A stretch of 45,940 nucleotides of DNA from an uncultured Clostridium sp. (GCA_900555045.1 USJW01000025.1:1-45940); one strand, 5' to 3'. Shown: positions 34,801 to 43,580, counted from the stretch's first letter. Program-made: numbers and translations. Notes: generated from the sequence alone by a model not told the origin.

Positions 34801-35682
34801 GGGACCGGCGGAATCAGCGCGACCGGCGCGACCGGCGGAACGGGCGGAACCGACGGGACCGGCGTGACTAGCGGAACCAACGCGACCAGCGCCACCGTCG
34901 CCGGGCACAGGGACGTGTCCCAGGCGGCCCCGCTTACCTACCGGGCAAGGGACTACTATGAGAAGAAGACGGAGGACGGCATGTACGCGGACCTTCAGCC
35001 GGGCGAGGCCATCCAGTTCCGGGCGGGGGACCACCCGGACTTTAAGGAGGGCGTGTACCGGATCGCCGTCACCTCCAACGGAAACCGCACCCGCCTTTTG
35101 GTGCGGCAGAACGGGGCGGCCCTGGGGAGCGTTGTCCGGGTGTACGGGAACGGCTTTGACCCCACGGACATGACAAGGAACGTGCTGGGGAGGAATATCC
35201 TGGTGAAGGCCGACGACGTGATCACCCTGGAGGCCCCCGGAAACAACCCGGACGAGGGGCCGTGGGGCTGGGTGGATGGCATCGAGCTGGTGCAGCCGCC
35301 GTCCGGAACCGGGACCGCGAAGGGAGAGTACCGCTACGAGGGCGAGGACTACTATCCGGCTTCTCTCTACAGCCCGGCGGCGGATTTACAGGCGGGGGAA
35401 TCCATCCATATCCCGCTGTCGGATGACCCGGACTTTGCGCCCGGCGCTTACCGGCTCAGCGTTCTCTCTAACGGGACGCGCCAGCGGTTTGACGTGCTGG
35501 TGAACGGCCGGCCGGTGGGAGTTATAAGGAAGAAAGCGGCGGATTACAGCGATATCGATTACAGCCAGGACTACATGGAGGGCGTGATTTCCCTCGCGCC
35601 GGGCGATGTGCTGACCCTCACCGGACAGGAGGGGGACCATTTTGGCTGGGTCAATTACGTTCTTCTGGAGAGGGAGGATTAG
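31894..35682 (+). CDS. Large secreted protein with six carbohydrate-binding-like modules
   Basis: 1262 aa. A signal peptide (about 1-31) precedes an Ala/Glu-rich low-complexity stretch to about 135. Then come six modules of about 120 residues with the recurring opening Y-x-Y/F-E-x-E-D/x-Y-Y and closing W-x-D-x-x-x-L-x (about 149-286, 290-408, 545-667, 830-950, 1012-1135, 1147-1262), resembling CBM35/CBM6 beta-sandwiches. Two other beta-rich modules (about 410-540 and 670-797, each with P-x-G-x-Y/F then LYHVSG) alternate with them. A Gly/Thr-rich linker is at about 955-1005. No catalytic signature or cell-wall sorting signal is seen. It probably gathers alpha-glucan at the surface. Its stop abuts the dextranase ATG. 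Confidence 0.8.
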   Translation: MVLHKRKITALCLSVIMAGSLAVPSRAEVRAAEIETAEAAAGEAERAKAAVEKTEKAEPAELADPAAKAAGQKNVRRASESSAERNPEKIASGSNADRDEDMQEENEEVPGGEITGEPGNKPTGSTPTATPSNALMAPRSLPDGSYLNENGIYTFEAEYFYTAAEPSADGQAANLQPHTGIQIPLNELAEFEAGQYMVEILYAGNSQTLTVGTVGAAGADGAGSLSGAGGTGGITVRAVCPDIGFNWDGRAIAVGDGLLNLTGGETLTVQAVTDGKYGWIDWVRLTPVDGLLLEAKDFVDPADKVTGDDGSCANMDPGVTLKIPSGGRFHGAAYELMMWTCDNGRSYEVQINGVKAGGYVTSGSDFGMANLHEDGWQGRYELKDGDVLTVIAPDGSYGWIKGILLRELPEKFYQKDPATGIIVEADEDVLPKGTQLKVRQVSDRECDEQFEENGLRAVYYEIQLKRPSGRALRASDDPGTGLFIEIPLPPGFSRLDESTDIYHVSSGEAECLHGAWSADGRSVRAMMEPLEDGSSTYALTTKAGAYRYEAEDYYGALTDGGKAANFETGNGDTLAFRAEKKDGFVSGVYNLLLRYCGGGDKPLEVLVNQTPVGTVKLPYTDWGDYRLQAAAAVLNIRPGDEVAIRTPEGQYHWIDCLELKEAEPFEVQVNGVTASAPVGTLPYGAQMAMEEADGDPEAEFLRERLSGSTDMRVFRLSFYLDDPDQPLIPAGPVQIRMEFPEGYHADKFCLYHVSGNGLGMRGMKVPCALDGNEISFEINGETGVFALADSAAYVPAGYDDEAIYTRGGGKRRDGRDTGFTTQVRTRTADGRYIYEGEAYYKALGDKPAADLQPGAQLTFRLADNPDFSRGNYRLTVRSNGNRQMFVVKVNHEQVGAINRYGTDFSMQSMTDDSLERALTLEPSDLLTIEGEGGQNYGWVDFVALERVTEKDGGESGSATGGTSRTGAAGGTGGISATGATGGTGGTDGTGVTSGTNATSATVAGHRDVSQAAPLTYRARDYYEKKTEDGMYADLQPGEAIQFRAGDHPDFKEGVYRIAVTSNGNRTRLLVRQNGAALGSVVRVYGNGFDPTDMTRNVLGRNILVKADDVITLEAPGNNPDEGPWGWVDGIELVQPPSGTGTAKGEYRYEGEDYYPASLYSPAADLQAGESIHIPLSDDPDFAPGAYRLSVLSNGTRQRFDVLVNGRPVGVIRKKAADYSDIDYSQDYMEGVISLAPGDVLTLTGQEGDHFGWVNYVLLERED
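34750..34905 (+). repeat. Gly/Thr-rich degenerate repeat encoding an interdomain linker
   Basis: Imperfect 9-15 bp units of the GGAACC/GCGACC type encode G-G-T, A-T-G and T-S-G runs between the fourth and fifth binding modules. The linker is likely flexible and prone to slippage. Confidence 0.75.
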
Positions 35683-37515
35683 ATGATGAGAAACAGAGAC
35701 AGATTCCTGTCCTGCCTGCTGGCCGCCTCGCTGCTTGCGGGGGCGGCCCCGGCCATGGAGGCCGCAGCAGGGCAGGGGGGCGGAAAGGAAACGATGGAGA
35801 CGGCGATGGAGCAGATAAAGACCGGTGCGGTGATACAGGACATCTACACGGACAAGAGCAGATACAACCCAGGAGAGACCGTGAATGTGACGGTGGAGCT
35901 TAAGGGGGGCGGGGCGGGAGAAAATCGGATCCTGTCCCTGAGCGCCAGCCACATGGCAGAGACCGTGTGGCGGCAGGAGATCCCGCTTGCGGGAAAGGGC
36001 AGCGTGCTTCAGATCCCGGTCACGCTGCCGGGGGACGATTTTACCGGATACGCCCTGGAGGCCTACGTGTGGGACGGCGGTGTGCTGCGAGATTACGCCA
36101 TGTCGGCGGCCGACGTATCCTCCGACTGGAACATGTTCCCGCGCTACGGCTACATCACCCGGCTGGATAACCGGACGGACGCAGAGATCGCACAGACCCT
36201 GGACCGGTTAAAAAAGCACCACATCAACGGCCTGTTCTACTACGATGTATTCGACACCCAGGAGAAGCCGCTGGCGGGGACGGTCGACCAGCCCGCGCCG
36301 GAGTGGAAATCCCTGGCGGGACATACGGTCACCCGGGACTCGCTGCTAAAAACCATCCAGGGGGGCCATGACCGGAACATGGGATCCTTCTTCTACAACC
36401 TGATCTTCGGCGCCTACGACGGGTATCAGGAGAAGGGGATCAGCCCGGAGTGGGGCTTGTACAAGGACGAGCGCCACATGGAGCAGGATGTGCACGATTT
36501 ATCGGGCTCCGGCTGGGAGACGGAGAAGCTCTGGATGTTCAACCCCGCGGATGAGCGCTGGCAGAACCACTTCATAGACGCCCACCGGGACATGCTGGCG
36601 GCCTACCCCTTCGACGGGCTGCAGATGGACTCCCTGGGAAACCGCAATGCCCCGCGCTACGACTACTTTGGCAACAAGGTGGAGCTGGACCAGACCTACG
36701 CGGCGTTCTTAAAGCGCCTGGATGAGGAGTTTAACACGCGGATTCTGTTCAACCCCGTGGGCGGTTACGGCCTCCTTCAGATGTTAAATTCCGGCTGCTA
36801 CGACATGGCGTACATGGAGGTGTGGCCGGGGGACTGCAAGGATTACCTGTCCCTAAAGAGCATGCTGGACACCATGTACGCGGCCACCAAGGGGACAAAG
36901 GGGAGCGTGATTGCGGCCTACATGGACTACAACGTGATGAAGGGGGAGCCGTTCAACCTTCCGGGAATTCTCTACACCGACGCCATGCTCATGGCAGCCG
37001 GCGGAAGCCACCTGGAGCTGGGGGACACGGGCATGCTCTCCAGCGAATACTACCCGGGAAATTCCCTGCGCATAAGCAAGGAGCTGGAGGGGCGGCTGCG
37101 CCAGTGGTACTCGTTCATGACGGCATACGAGAACTGCCTGCGGGGGCCGGGGCTTGAGGAACGGCAGGGAATCCGCACCTTCGTGGACGGCCAGCCCGTC
37201 TCAAAGAAGGCGGAGCCGGGCACCATCTTCTCGTTTACGCGCAGGAGGGGCGACATGGACGTGCTGCACCTGATCAATTTTGACGGTGCATCCACAGCGG
37301 CCTGGGTGGACTCCCGGGGAACCCAGACGCCGCCGGTCGTAAAGCAGAACATCACGGTGATACAGCCCGTGGAGGACCGGCCGGAATCGGTGTGGCTTGC
37401 CTCCCCGGACTATCAGGCGGGCATCGCCAGGGAGTTGGACTTTACCTACGAGAACGGCGCGGTGACGTTCACCTTGCCGTACCTGGAATACTGGGATATG
37501 ATTGTGATTAAATAG
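35683..37515 (+). CDS. Secreted GH66 dextranase / cycloisomaltooligosaccharide glucanotransferase-like enzyme
   Basis: 610 aa with a signal peptide (about 1-28, SCLLAASLLAGAAPAMEA). An N-terminal beta domain (about 45-145) precedes a GH66 barrel. Catalytic candidates are the nucleophile Asp316 in FDGLQMDSLGNR and the acid/base Glu379 in YMEVWPG; both segments are family hallmarks. A C-terminal beta domain (about 500-610) follows. It has no CBM35 insertion of the CITase kind, which favours endo-dextranase, splitting alpha-1,6-glucan into isomalto-oligosaccharides outside the cell. ATG 35683 or 35686 follows the previous stop directly. The binding modules missing here may be supplied in trans by the preceding protein. 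Confidence 0.9.
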   Translation: MMRNRDRFLSCLLAASLLAGAAPAMEAAAGQGGGKETMETAMEQIKTGAVIQDIYTDKSRYNPGETVNVTVELKGGGAGENRILSLSASHMAETVWRQEIPLAGKGSVLQIPVTLPGDDFTGYALEAYVWDGGVLRDYAMSAADVSSDWNMFPRYGYITRLDNRTDAEIAQTLDRLKKHHINGLFYYDVFDTQEKPLAGTVDQPAPEWKSLAGHTVTRDSLLKTIQGGHDRNMGSFFYNLIFGAYDGYQEKGISPEWGLYKDERHMEQDVHDLSGSGWETEKLWMFNPADERWQNHFIDAHRDMLAAYPFDGLQMDSLGNRNAPRYDYFGNKVELDQTYAAFLKRLDEEFNTRILFNPVGGYGLLQMLNSGCYDMAYMEVWPGDCKDYLSLKSMLDTMYAATKGTKGSVIAAYMDYNVMKGEPFNLPGILYTDAMLMAAGGSHLELGDTGMLSSEYYPGNSLRISKELEGRLRQWYSFMTAYENCLRGPGLEERQGIRTFVDGQPVSKKAEPGTIFSFTRRRGDMDVLHLINFDGASTAAWVDSRGTQTPPVVKQNITVIQPVEDRPESVWLASPDYQAGIARELDFTYENGAVTFTLPYLEYWDMIVIK

Positions 37516-37555
37516 GACCGGCTGGAACCCGGCGGGTCTTTGATGGAAAGGGATA

Positions 37556-39226
37556 ATGATGGGACGAATGCTTGTGAAGCCGGCTGCGGCGGTCTGTACC
37601 GCGCTTTTGGCGGCCTCCCTTCTCGGGGGCTGCGGCGGGAACAGAGAGGCCGTGGGCACGGAACTGATTTACACGCTGGGCCGGCAGACCCAGCAGAATA
37701 CCAAGCTGCCGGACGGCGACACCTATGAGGACAACGCCTACACCCGGCTTGTGAGGGACCGGCTGAACGCGGTGTGCGTTGACGATTTTGAGGCAACCGG
37801 GGACGCCTACGAGCGGCAGGTTTCCTTATCCTTGGCCGCCGGGGATTTGCCGGATTTCATGAAGGTGGGCAACAAGGAATTGTTAGATGAGCTGGTGGAG
37901 AACGACCTGGTGGCGGATTTGACCGACAGCTATGACGCCTGTGCCAGCGATTACCTGAAGGAGATTTACGACTCCTACGGGGGGCGGTGCCTGGACACGG
38001 CCACCTACGACGGCCGCCTGATGGCCCTGCCGGGGACCAATCTGGACAGCGCGCCGAACATCCTTTGGGTGCGGGCGGACTGGCTGGATGCGCTGGCGCT
38101 TGACATTGACCCGGACGGAAACGGCCGGATCACCCTGGACGAGCTGGAGCGGATGGCCCGGGCCTTTTTGGAGGCGGACCCGGACGGCACGGGCAACCCT
38201 GTGGGGATCGCGCTGGCCTACTGGCTCAACGCCAACGACTACGGCAGCGCCACCTACTGCATGACTGGCATCGCGGGGGCCAAGGGCGCGATGCCCAGGC
38301 TCTGGCTTGAGGGCGCGGACGGGAAGACCGTCTACGGCTCCGTGCAGCCGGAGACCAAGGAGGCCCTGGGCCTTTTACACCGATGGTTTGACGAGGGAAT
38401 TTTGGACCCGCAGTTCGGCACCCGCACGTGGGACGACATCACGGCCCTTCTGACCAACGGGCAGACGGGCATCGCCTTCGGCGTCTGGCACATCCCGGAC
38501 TGGCTGTTAAACAGCGTGCGCGCAACCCACCCACAGGCCAGGCTCAAGGCCTTCGTGCTGGAGGACGAGGCGGGGATGGTGAACGTGTTCCACAACAACG
38601 CCGCCAACGGCTACATTGTGGTGCGAAAGGACTATCCCCACCCGGAGCTGGCGGTCCAGATCGCCAACCTGTTCTACGACGAGCTGGTCAACACGCCGGA
38701 CCTCGAAGGAACATACCCGGAGGTGGCCGCCTACCAGGCGAACGGGGTGGACAACTCCACCCGACCGTTCAACATTGAGGTGAACCCATACACCTCTCTG
38801 CTGGACGACTACGAGGACATCAGGCGAGGCGTGGCCGGGGAGATCCGGCCCGAGGAGGCCCGGACGGCGGAATCCCGGAACGTCATAAAGAGCATTGAGA
38901 GCTACCTGGCGGACCCGGAGAATGCACAGATCGGGGATTGGTCCAAGTACCACTCCAGAATGGAGGGCATTGAGCTGATCCGCAGGCTGACGGAGGATGG
39001 GGCGTTTGCATGGGTGGACCCGGTGTTCTGGGGCACCACAAAAACCATGGAGGCCAAGTGGGCGAACCTGCAAAAGCTGGAGGAGGAGACCTTCATCAAG
39101 CTGATCACGGGCGATCTGCCCATGGACGCCTTCGAGCAGTTCGTGACCCAGTGGAACGAGCAGGGCGGCGCGCAGATTCTTGAGGAGATTGACGCGGCGA
39201 TTGAGGCAAGGGGGGAGGAGAGATGA
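37556..39226 (+). CDS. ABC sugar-binding lipoprotein, AlgQ/LipO-like, with EF-hand
   Basis: 556 aa. The lipobox LGGC sets lipidated Cys26. The long binding-protein fold is of the kind paired with LplB/LplC permeases. An EF-hand-like calcium loop DPDGNGRITLDE (185-196, ligands D185, D187, N189, E196) lies mid-domain, comparable with the calcium site known in the alginate-binding AlgQ proteins, and DPDGTGNP follows. It probably captures isomalto-oligosaccharides made by the dextranase. ATG 37556 follows GGAAAGGG. Its stop overlaps the first permease start. Confidence 0.88.
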   Translation: MMGRMLVKPAAAVCTALLAASLLGGCGGNREAVGTELIYTLGRQTQQNTKLPDGDTYEDNAYTRLVRDRLNAVCVDDFEATGDAYERQVSLSLAAGDLPDFMKVGNKELLDELVENDLVADLTDSYDACASDYLKEIYDSYGGRCLDTATYDGRLMALPGTNLDSAPNILWVRADWLDALALDIDPDGNGRITLDELERMARAFLEADPDGTGNPVGIALAYWLNANDYGSATYCMTGIAGAKGAMPRLWLEGADGKTVYGSVQPETKEALGLLHRWFDEGILDPQFGTRTWDDITALLTNGQTGIAFGVWHIPDWLLNSVRATHPQARLKAFVLEDEAGMVNVFHNNAANGYIVVRKDYPHPELAVQIANLFYDELVNTPDLEGTYPEVAAYQANGVDNSTRPFNIEVNPYTSLLDDYEDIRRGVAGEIRPEEARTAESRNVIKSIESYLADPENAQIGDWSKYHSRMEGIELIRRLTEDGAFAWVDPVFWGTTKTMEAKWANLQKLEEETFIKLITGDLPMDAFEQFVTQWNEQGGAQILEEIDAAIEARGEER

Positions 39227-40134
39227 TGAGACACAACCGGAATCGCAAAAAGGCCGGCTCCCAGCGGACCTATCACCTGATGATGCTCCCCGGGATGCTG
39301 TTCCTTCTGATATTCAGCTACATCCCCATGGGGGGAATCCTGATGGCGTTTCAGGACTATAAGCCCAGCAAGGGGATTTTGGGGTCGCCCTTTGTGGGCC
39401 TCAAACACTTCCGCTACATGATGGAGCTGCCGGACATCGCCCAGGTTATCCAGAACACCCTGGTGATCGCCCTGGGAAAAATCCTTCTGGGGACGGTCAT
39501 GGCCATCGCGTTCTCCATCCTCCTAAATGAGATCCGGCTAAAATACGTGAAGAGCTGGGTGCAGACCATCGTGTACCTGCCCCACTTCCTCTCGTGGGTG
39601 GTGCTGGCCTCCGTGGTGGTGAACCTGTTCAACCTGGACGGCAGCGTGAACCAGCTTCTGGCGGCGGCCGGAATCGGGAAAATCAATTTTCTCGGGAGCA
39701 ACCGGTGGTTTCAGCCGCTGATCATCGGCACGGACGTCTGGAAGGAGTTCGGCTACAACTCCGTGGTGTACCTGGCGGCCATCACCTCCATCGACCCGGG
39801 GCTCCACGAGGCGGCGGCCATCGACGGCGCCACCTGGTGGAAGCGGGTCCTGAACATCACGCTGCCCGGCATGATGCCCATCATCCTGCTGATGGCGGCC
39901 ATGAACCTGACCAGCATCTTGAGCGCCGGGTTCGACCAGATCTACAACCTGTACACGCCGCTTGTATACCAGACCGGCGATATCCTGGACACCTACGTGT
40001 ACCGGATCGGCCTGATCGGGCGTCAGTACAGCTTTGCCACGGCTGTGGGACTGTTTAAGTCCGTCATCGGCATGGCGCTTCTGTGCGCCGCAAACCAGGC
40101 GGCGAAGCGCTTCGCCGACCGGAAAATCTTTTAG
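39223..40134 (+). CDS. ABC sugar permease, LplB-like
   Basis: A 303-aa inner-membrane permease with six helices. The EAA loop, which docks to the ATPase, reads EAAAIDGATWWKRVLNITLP. Early segments (MMLPGMLFLLIFSYIPMGGI) are typical of LplB-type carbohydrate permeases. The ATG overlaps the binding-protein stop as ATGATGA, so the two are coupled. Its partner is the next gene. No ATPase gene is present in the locus. Confidence 0.92.
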   Translation: MMRHNRNRKKAGSQRTYHLMMLPGMLFLLIFSYIPMGGILMAFQDYKPSKGILGSPFVGLKHFRYMMELPDIAQVIQNTLVIALGKILLGTVMAIAFSILLNEIRLKYVKSWVQTIVYLPHFLSWVVLASVVVNLFNLDGSVNQLLAAAGIGKINFLGSNRWFQPLIIGTDVWKEFGYNSVVYLAAITSIDPGLHEAAAIDGATWWKRVLNITLPGMMPIILLMAAMNLTSILSAGFDQIYNLYTPLVYQTGDILDTYVYRIGLIGRQYSFATAVGLFKSVIGMALLCAANQAAKRFADRKIF

Positions 40135-40144
40135 GAGGGGAAAC

Positions 40145-41038
40145 ATGATAGAGAACAAAAGCGTTTCATCCAGGCTGCGGTGCACATTGATCTATGTTGT
40201 GGTCATCCTTCTGGCGCTGTGCTGCCTGCTGCCTCTGTTAAACATCGTGGCGATCTCCTTCAGCAGCAACGCGGCCGTCACCGGCGGGCGCGTGGGGCTG
40301 ATCCCCGTGGGATTCTCGGCGGCGGCCTACGGGAAGATTGTGGCGGACCGGCAGTTCTGGCGCTCCTTCGGGATCGCCGTGCTGCGGACCGTGATGGCCC
40401 TGGCGCTCAACCTGGCGCTGATCGTGCTCATGGCGTACCCCTTGTCCAAGTCGGAGCGGGAGTTCCGTGGGCGGAATGTATACATGTACCTGCTGATTTT
40501 CGCCATGCTCTTTAACGGCGGAATGATCCCCACCTTCCTGGTGCTGCGCCGCCTGGGGATCTTAAACACGATCTGGGCGCTGGTGCTCCCGGGGGCGGTG
40601 CCCATCTTCAGCGTGATCCTGGTGATGAATTTCTTCATCGGAATCCCAAAGTCACTGGAGGAGGCCGCTCTGCTGGACGGCGCCTCGCCCTTTCAGGTGC
40701 TCACGCAGATTTACATCCCCTGCTCCAAGCCCAGCCTTGCGACGGTGGCCCTGTTCAGCATTGTGGGGAGCTGGAATGATTTTTACAGCGGACTGATCTA
40801 CATCACGAAGATGAGAAACTATCCGTTAATGACCTACATCCAGTCGCTGAGCGTCAACATTGAGGAGCTCTTGAAGGCGGGGACCAACGCCAGCGCACTG
40901 GAGAACATTCTGGAGGTATCCAACCAGAATTTAAACGCGGCCAAGATCGTGGTGGCGGTGATCCCGCTGCTGCTGATCTACCCCATGCTGCAGAAATACC
41001 TGATCACGGGGATCGTGATGGGGTCTGTCAAAGAATAG
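40145..41038 (+). CDS. ABC sugar permease, LplC/YtcP-like
   Basis: 297 aa with six helices. The EAA loop is EEAALLDGASPFQVLTQIYI. The start is ATG 40145, with GGAGGGG 4 nt upstream; a longer reading would run into the preceding gene. It pairs with the LplB-like permease 10 bp upstream. The required nucleotide-binding subunit must be encoded elsewhere, as happens with shared MsmK-type ATPases in Firmicutes. Confidence 0.92.
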   Translation: MIENKSVSSRLRCTLIYVVVILLALCCLLPLLNIVAISFSSNAAVTGGRVGLIPVGFSAAAYGKIVADRQFWRSFGIAVLRTVMALALNLALIVLMAYPLSKSEREFRGRNVYMYLLIFAMLFNGGMIPTFLVLRRLGILNTIWALVLPGAVPIFSVILVMNFFIGIPKSLEEAALLDGASPFQVLTQIYIPCSKPSLATVALFSIVGSWNDFYSGLIYITKMRNYPLMTYIQSLSVNIEELLKAGTNASALENILEVSNQNLNAAKIVVAVIPLLLIYPMLQKYLITGIVMGSVKE

Positions 41039-41073
41039 AAATACAGGAATTGCTTCAGGAGGACAAGAAATTG

Positions 41074-42702
41074 ATGGTTTCAGATACAAAGAAATGGTGG
41101 AAGAGCACGGTGGTATACCAGATCTACCCCAAAAGCTTTCAGGACAGCAACGGCGACGGAATCGGGGACATCCCGGGCATCATCAGCCGTCTGGATTATT
41201 TACAGGATCTGGGGATCGGCGCCATCTGGCTCAGCCCGGTGTGCCGCTCCCCCCAGGACGACAACGGCTACGACATCTCGGACTACCAGGACATAGACCC
41301 CATGTTCGGGACCATGGAGGACATGGAGCGGCTGATCGCGGAGGCGGGAAAGCGCGGGATCCGGATCGTGCTGGACCTGGTGTTAAACCACACGTCGGAC
41401 GAGCACCGCTGGTTTAAGGAGGCCTTAAAGGGGCGCGACAACCCGTACCACGACTACTACGTGTGGAGGGACGGGACGCCGGAGTGCCCGCCGAACGACA
41501 TGCGGGCGTGCTTCGGCGGCTCGGCCTGGCAGTGGGTGCCGGAGCTTGGACAGTACTACTTCCACCAGTTTTCCGTCAGACAGCCGGATCTAAACTGGGA
41601 CAATCCCGAGGTCCGCGCCGAGATCAGCCGCATGATCAACTACTGGATGGACAAGGGAGTGGGCGGCTTCCGCCTGGACGTGATCGACCAGATTGCCAAG
41701 GAGCCGGAGCTTGAGATCACCGCCAACGGCCCCATGCTCCACGCCTACCTGCGCGAGATGAGCGCCAGGACCTTCAAGCGGGGCGACCTGATCACCGTGG
41801 GCGAGGCCTGGGGCGCGAACACCGAGAACGCCAGGATTTACAGCAAGCCCGACGGGAGCGAGTTCTCCATGGTCTTCCAGTTTGAGCACATCTGTCTGGA
41901 CCAGCAGCCGGGGAAGGAAAAGTGGGACTTAAAGCCCCTGGACTTTGTGCAGTTAAAGCGCGTGCTGGCTAAGTGGCAGAAGGCCCTGTATCAGAGGGGC
42001 TGGAACAGCCTGTTCTGGAACAACCACGACCTCCCAAGGATCGTGTCCCGGTGGGGGAACGACGGCGAATACAGGGTCGAGTCGGCGAAGATGCTGGCCA
42101 CCGTGCTCCACGGGATGCAGGGAACCCCCTACGTCTACCAGGGGGAGGAGCTGGGCATGACCAATGTGCGCTACCCCATCTCTGAGTACCGGGACATCGA
42201 GACGCTTAATCTATACCGGGAGCGGATGGAGCGCGGGTACGAGGAGGCGGACGTGATGGCCTCCATCTACGCTAAGGGCCGCGACAACGCCAGGACGCCC
42301 ATGCAGTGGGAGGCGGGGGAGAACGCCGGCTTCACCGCCGGGACCCCCTGGATCCGCGTGAACCCCAACTACCGCGAGATCAACGCCGCCAGCCAGAGGG
42401 AGGATCCAAACTCGGTGTTCTCCTACTATAAGAGGCTGATCAGGGTTCGGGCGGAGTACGAGATACTGGCCGAGGGGGACTTCGAGCTGCTGTGCGAGGA
42501 GGACCCGGACATCTTCGCCTATGTGAGGCGGTGGAACGGGCAGAAGCTTCTGGTGGCGGCTAACTTCCACGGGAACACGGTTGAATATGATATTCCGGAG
42601 GAGTTTCGGGAGAATGGGATAAGGCTGATTGGAAATTATGAGGAGGGGGAGATAGGAAGACTGAGGCCGTATGAGGCGGTTATGATGGTGGTTAATGCTT
42701 GA
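41074..42702 (+). CDS. Oligo-1,6-glucosidase / glucan 1,6-alpha-glucosidase, GH13_31
   Basis: A 542-aa cytoplasmic GH13 enzyme. Regions I-IV are DLVLNH, GFRLDVID (nucleophile Asp202), VGEAWG (acid/base Glu244) and NNHDLPR. The residue after the nucleophile is Val203, which in this subfamily marks alpha-1,6 over alpha-1,4 specificity (Thr in alpha-1,4 enzymes). A calcium loop DSNGDGIGD sits at 24-32, as in dextran glucosidases. It releases glucose from imported isomalto-oligosaccharides. AGGAGG lies 11 nt before ATG 41074; TTG 41071 is possible. It is the last gene of the operon. Confidence 0.93.
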   Translation: MVSDTKKWWKSTVVYQIYPKSFQDSNGDGIGDIPGIISRLDYLQDLGIGAIWLSPVCRSPQDDNGYDISDYQDIDPMFGTMEDMERLIAEAGKRGIRIVLDLVLNHTSDEHRWFKEALKGRDNPYHDYYVWRDGTPECPPNDMRACFGGSAWQWVPELGQYYFHQFSVRQPDLNWDNPEVRAEISRMINYWMDKGVGGFRLDVIDQIAKEPELEITANGPMLHAYLREMSARTFKRGDLITVGEAWGANTENARIYSKPDGSEFSMVFQFEHICLDQQPGKEKWDLKPLDFVQLKRVLAKWQKALYQRGWNSLFWNNHDLPRIVSRWGNDGEYRVESAKMLATVLHGMQGTPYVYQGEELGMTNVRYPISEYRDIETLNLYRERMERGYEEADVMASIYAKGRDNARTPMQWEAGENAGFTAGTPWIRVNPNYREINAASQREDPNSVFSYYKRLIRVRAEYEILAEGDFELLCEEDPDIFAYVRRWNGQKLLVAANFHGNTVEYDIPEEFRENGIRLIGNYEEGEIGRLRPYEAVMMVVNA

Positions 42703-42711
42703 GAATGAGTT

Positions 42712-42754
42712 AGCGGGCCTTCCAGGAGATACTATTTCTCCTGGAGGGCCCGCT
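42712..42754. terminator. Bidirectional terminator between convergent genes
   Basis: AGCGGGCCTTCCAGGAGA (42712-42729) pairs with 42737-42754 at 17 of 18 positions around a 7-nt loop. It serves the glucosidase and the PhzF gene ending at 42765. The flanking T-runs are short. Confidence 0.85.
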
Positions 42755-42764
42755 CGTCCCTGTA

Positions 42765-43559
42765 CTAAACCGGCACACACAGCTCCCCCACCGAGTACAG
42801 CGCCGCCTTCCCCGCGATTCTCACCCGCTCGCCGTCCATGCGGCAGTAGAGGATGCCGGTCCGGCGGGAAGCCTGGAAGGCTCGGATATCGAGCTTGTTC
42901 AACTTGCCCGCCCACAGCGGGACCACATGGCAGTGGCCGGAGCCGCAGACCGGGTCCTCAGGCACATCCATTTTGGGCGCAAAGGTTCTCGTCACGCAGT
43001 CGTATTCCGTGCCTTTTGCGGTAATCTGAAGCAGCAGCCCATCCAACTGGCGCACCAGGGCAAGATCCGGCACGGCGCGAAAAACCTGTTCCTCGTTTTC
43101 CAGCACACAGACCAGGTCCCGCCCCATCCAGGCCTCCACCGGGCGCACGCCGATGGCCTGCTCCATCAGATGGGTGACCGGCACGGGTTTAAGGGTGAAG
43201 GCGGGCATGTCCATCTCGTACAAATCCTCCGTCCGATCCACGGTTAGAATTCCGCTCTTGGTGGCGAAGGTTACAGACGCGCAGCCCACGTCCACAAACT
43301 GCATGATGACGCAGGCGGAGGCCAGGGTCGCATGGCCGCAGAGGTCGATCTCGCCGCCCGGCGTGAACCATCTGAGCTCGTATGCTGTTCCGTTTTTTAC
43401 TAAAAATGCCGTCTCGGAAAAGTTGTTTTCCGCGGCGATGGAGATCATCGTCTCCTCAGGGAGCCACCGGTCCAAAACACAGATGGCGGCCTGGTTTCCC
43501 TTAAATATGGTGTCTGTGAACGCGTCCACGACGTACTGTCTGATTCTGAAATTCTTCAT
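42765..43559 (-). CDS. PhzF-family isomerase/epimerase
   Basis: A 264-aa two-domain PhzF fold. Family marks are VDAFTDTIFKGNQAAICVLD near the N-terminus, the catalytic glutamate in NNFSETAFL (about residue 47), GGEIDLCGHATLASA, and CGSGHCHV in the second domain. Members are cofactor-free isomerases of varied small molecules, and the substrate cannot be told. AAGGA lies 6 nt before the ATG. It is the second gene of a minus-strand unit with a Crp/Fnr regulator 21 bp upstream. Confidence 0.9.
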   Translation of the reverse strand: MKNFRIRQYVVDAFTDTIFKGNQAAICVLDRWLPEETMISIAAENNFSETAFLVKNGTAYELRWFTPGGEIDLCGHATLASACVIMQFVDVGCASVTFATKSGILTVDRTEDLYEMDMPAFTLKPVPVTHLMEQAIGVRPVEAWMGRDLVCVLENEEQVFRAVPDLALVRQLDGLLLQITAKGTEYDCVTRTFAPKMDVPEDPVCGSGHCHVVPLWAGKLNKLDIRAFQASRRTGILYCRMDGERVRIAGKAALYSVGELCVPV

Positions 43560-43580
43560 TTCTTATCCTTTCCTTTCGGC

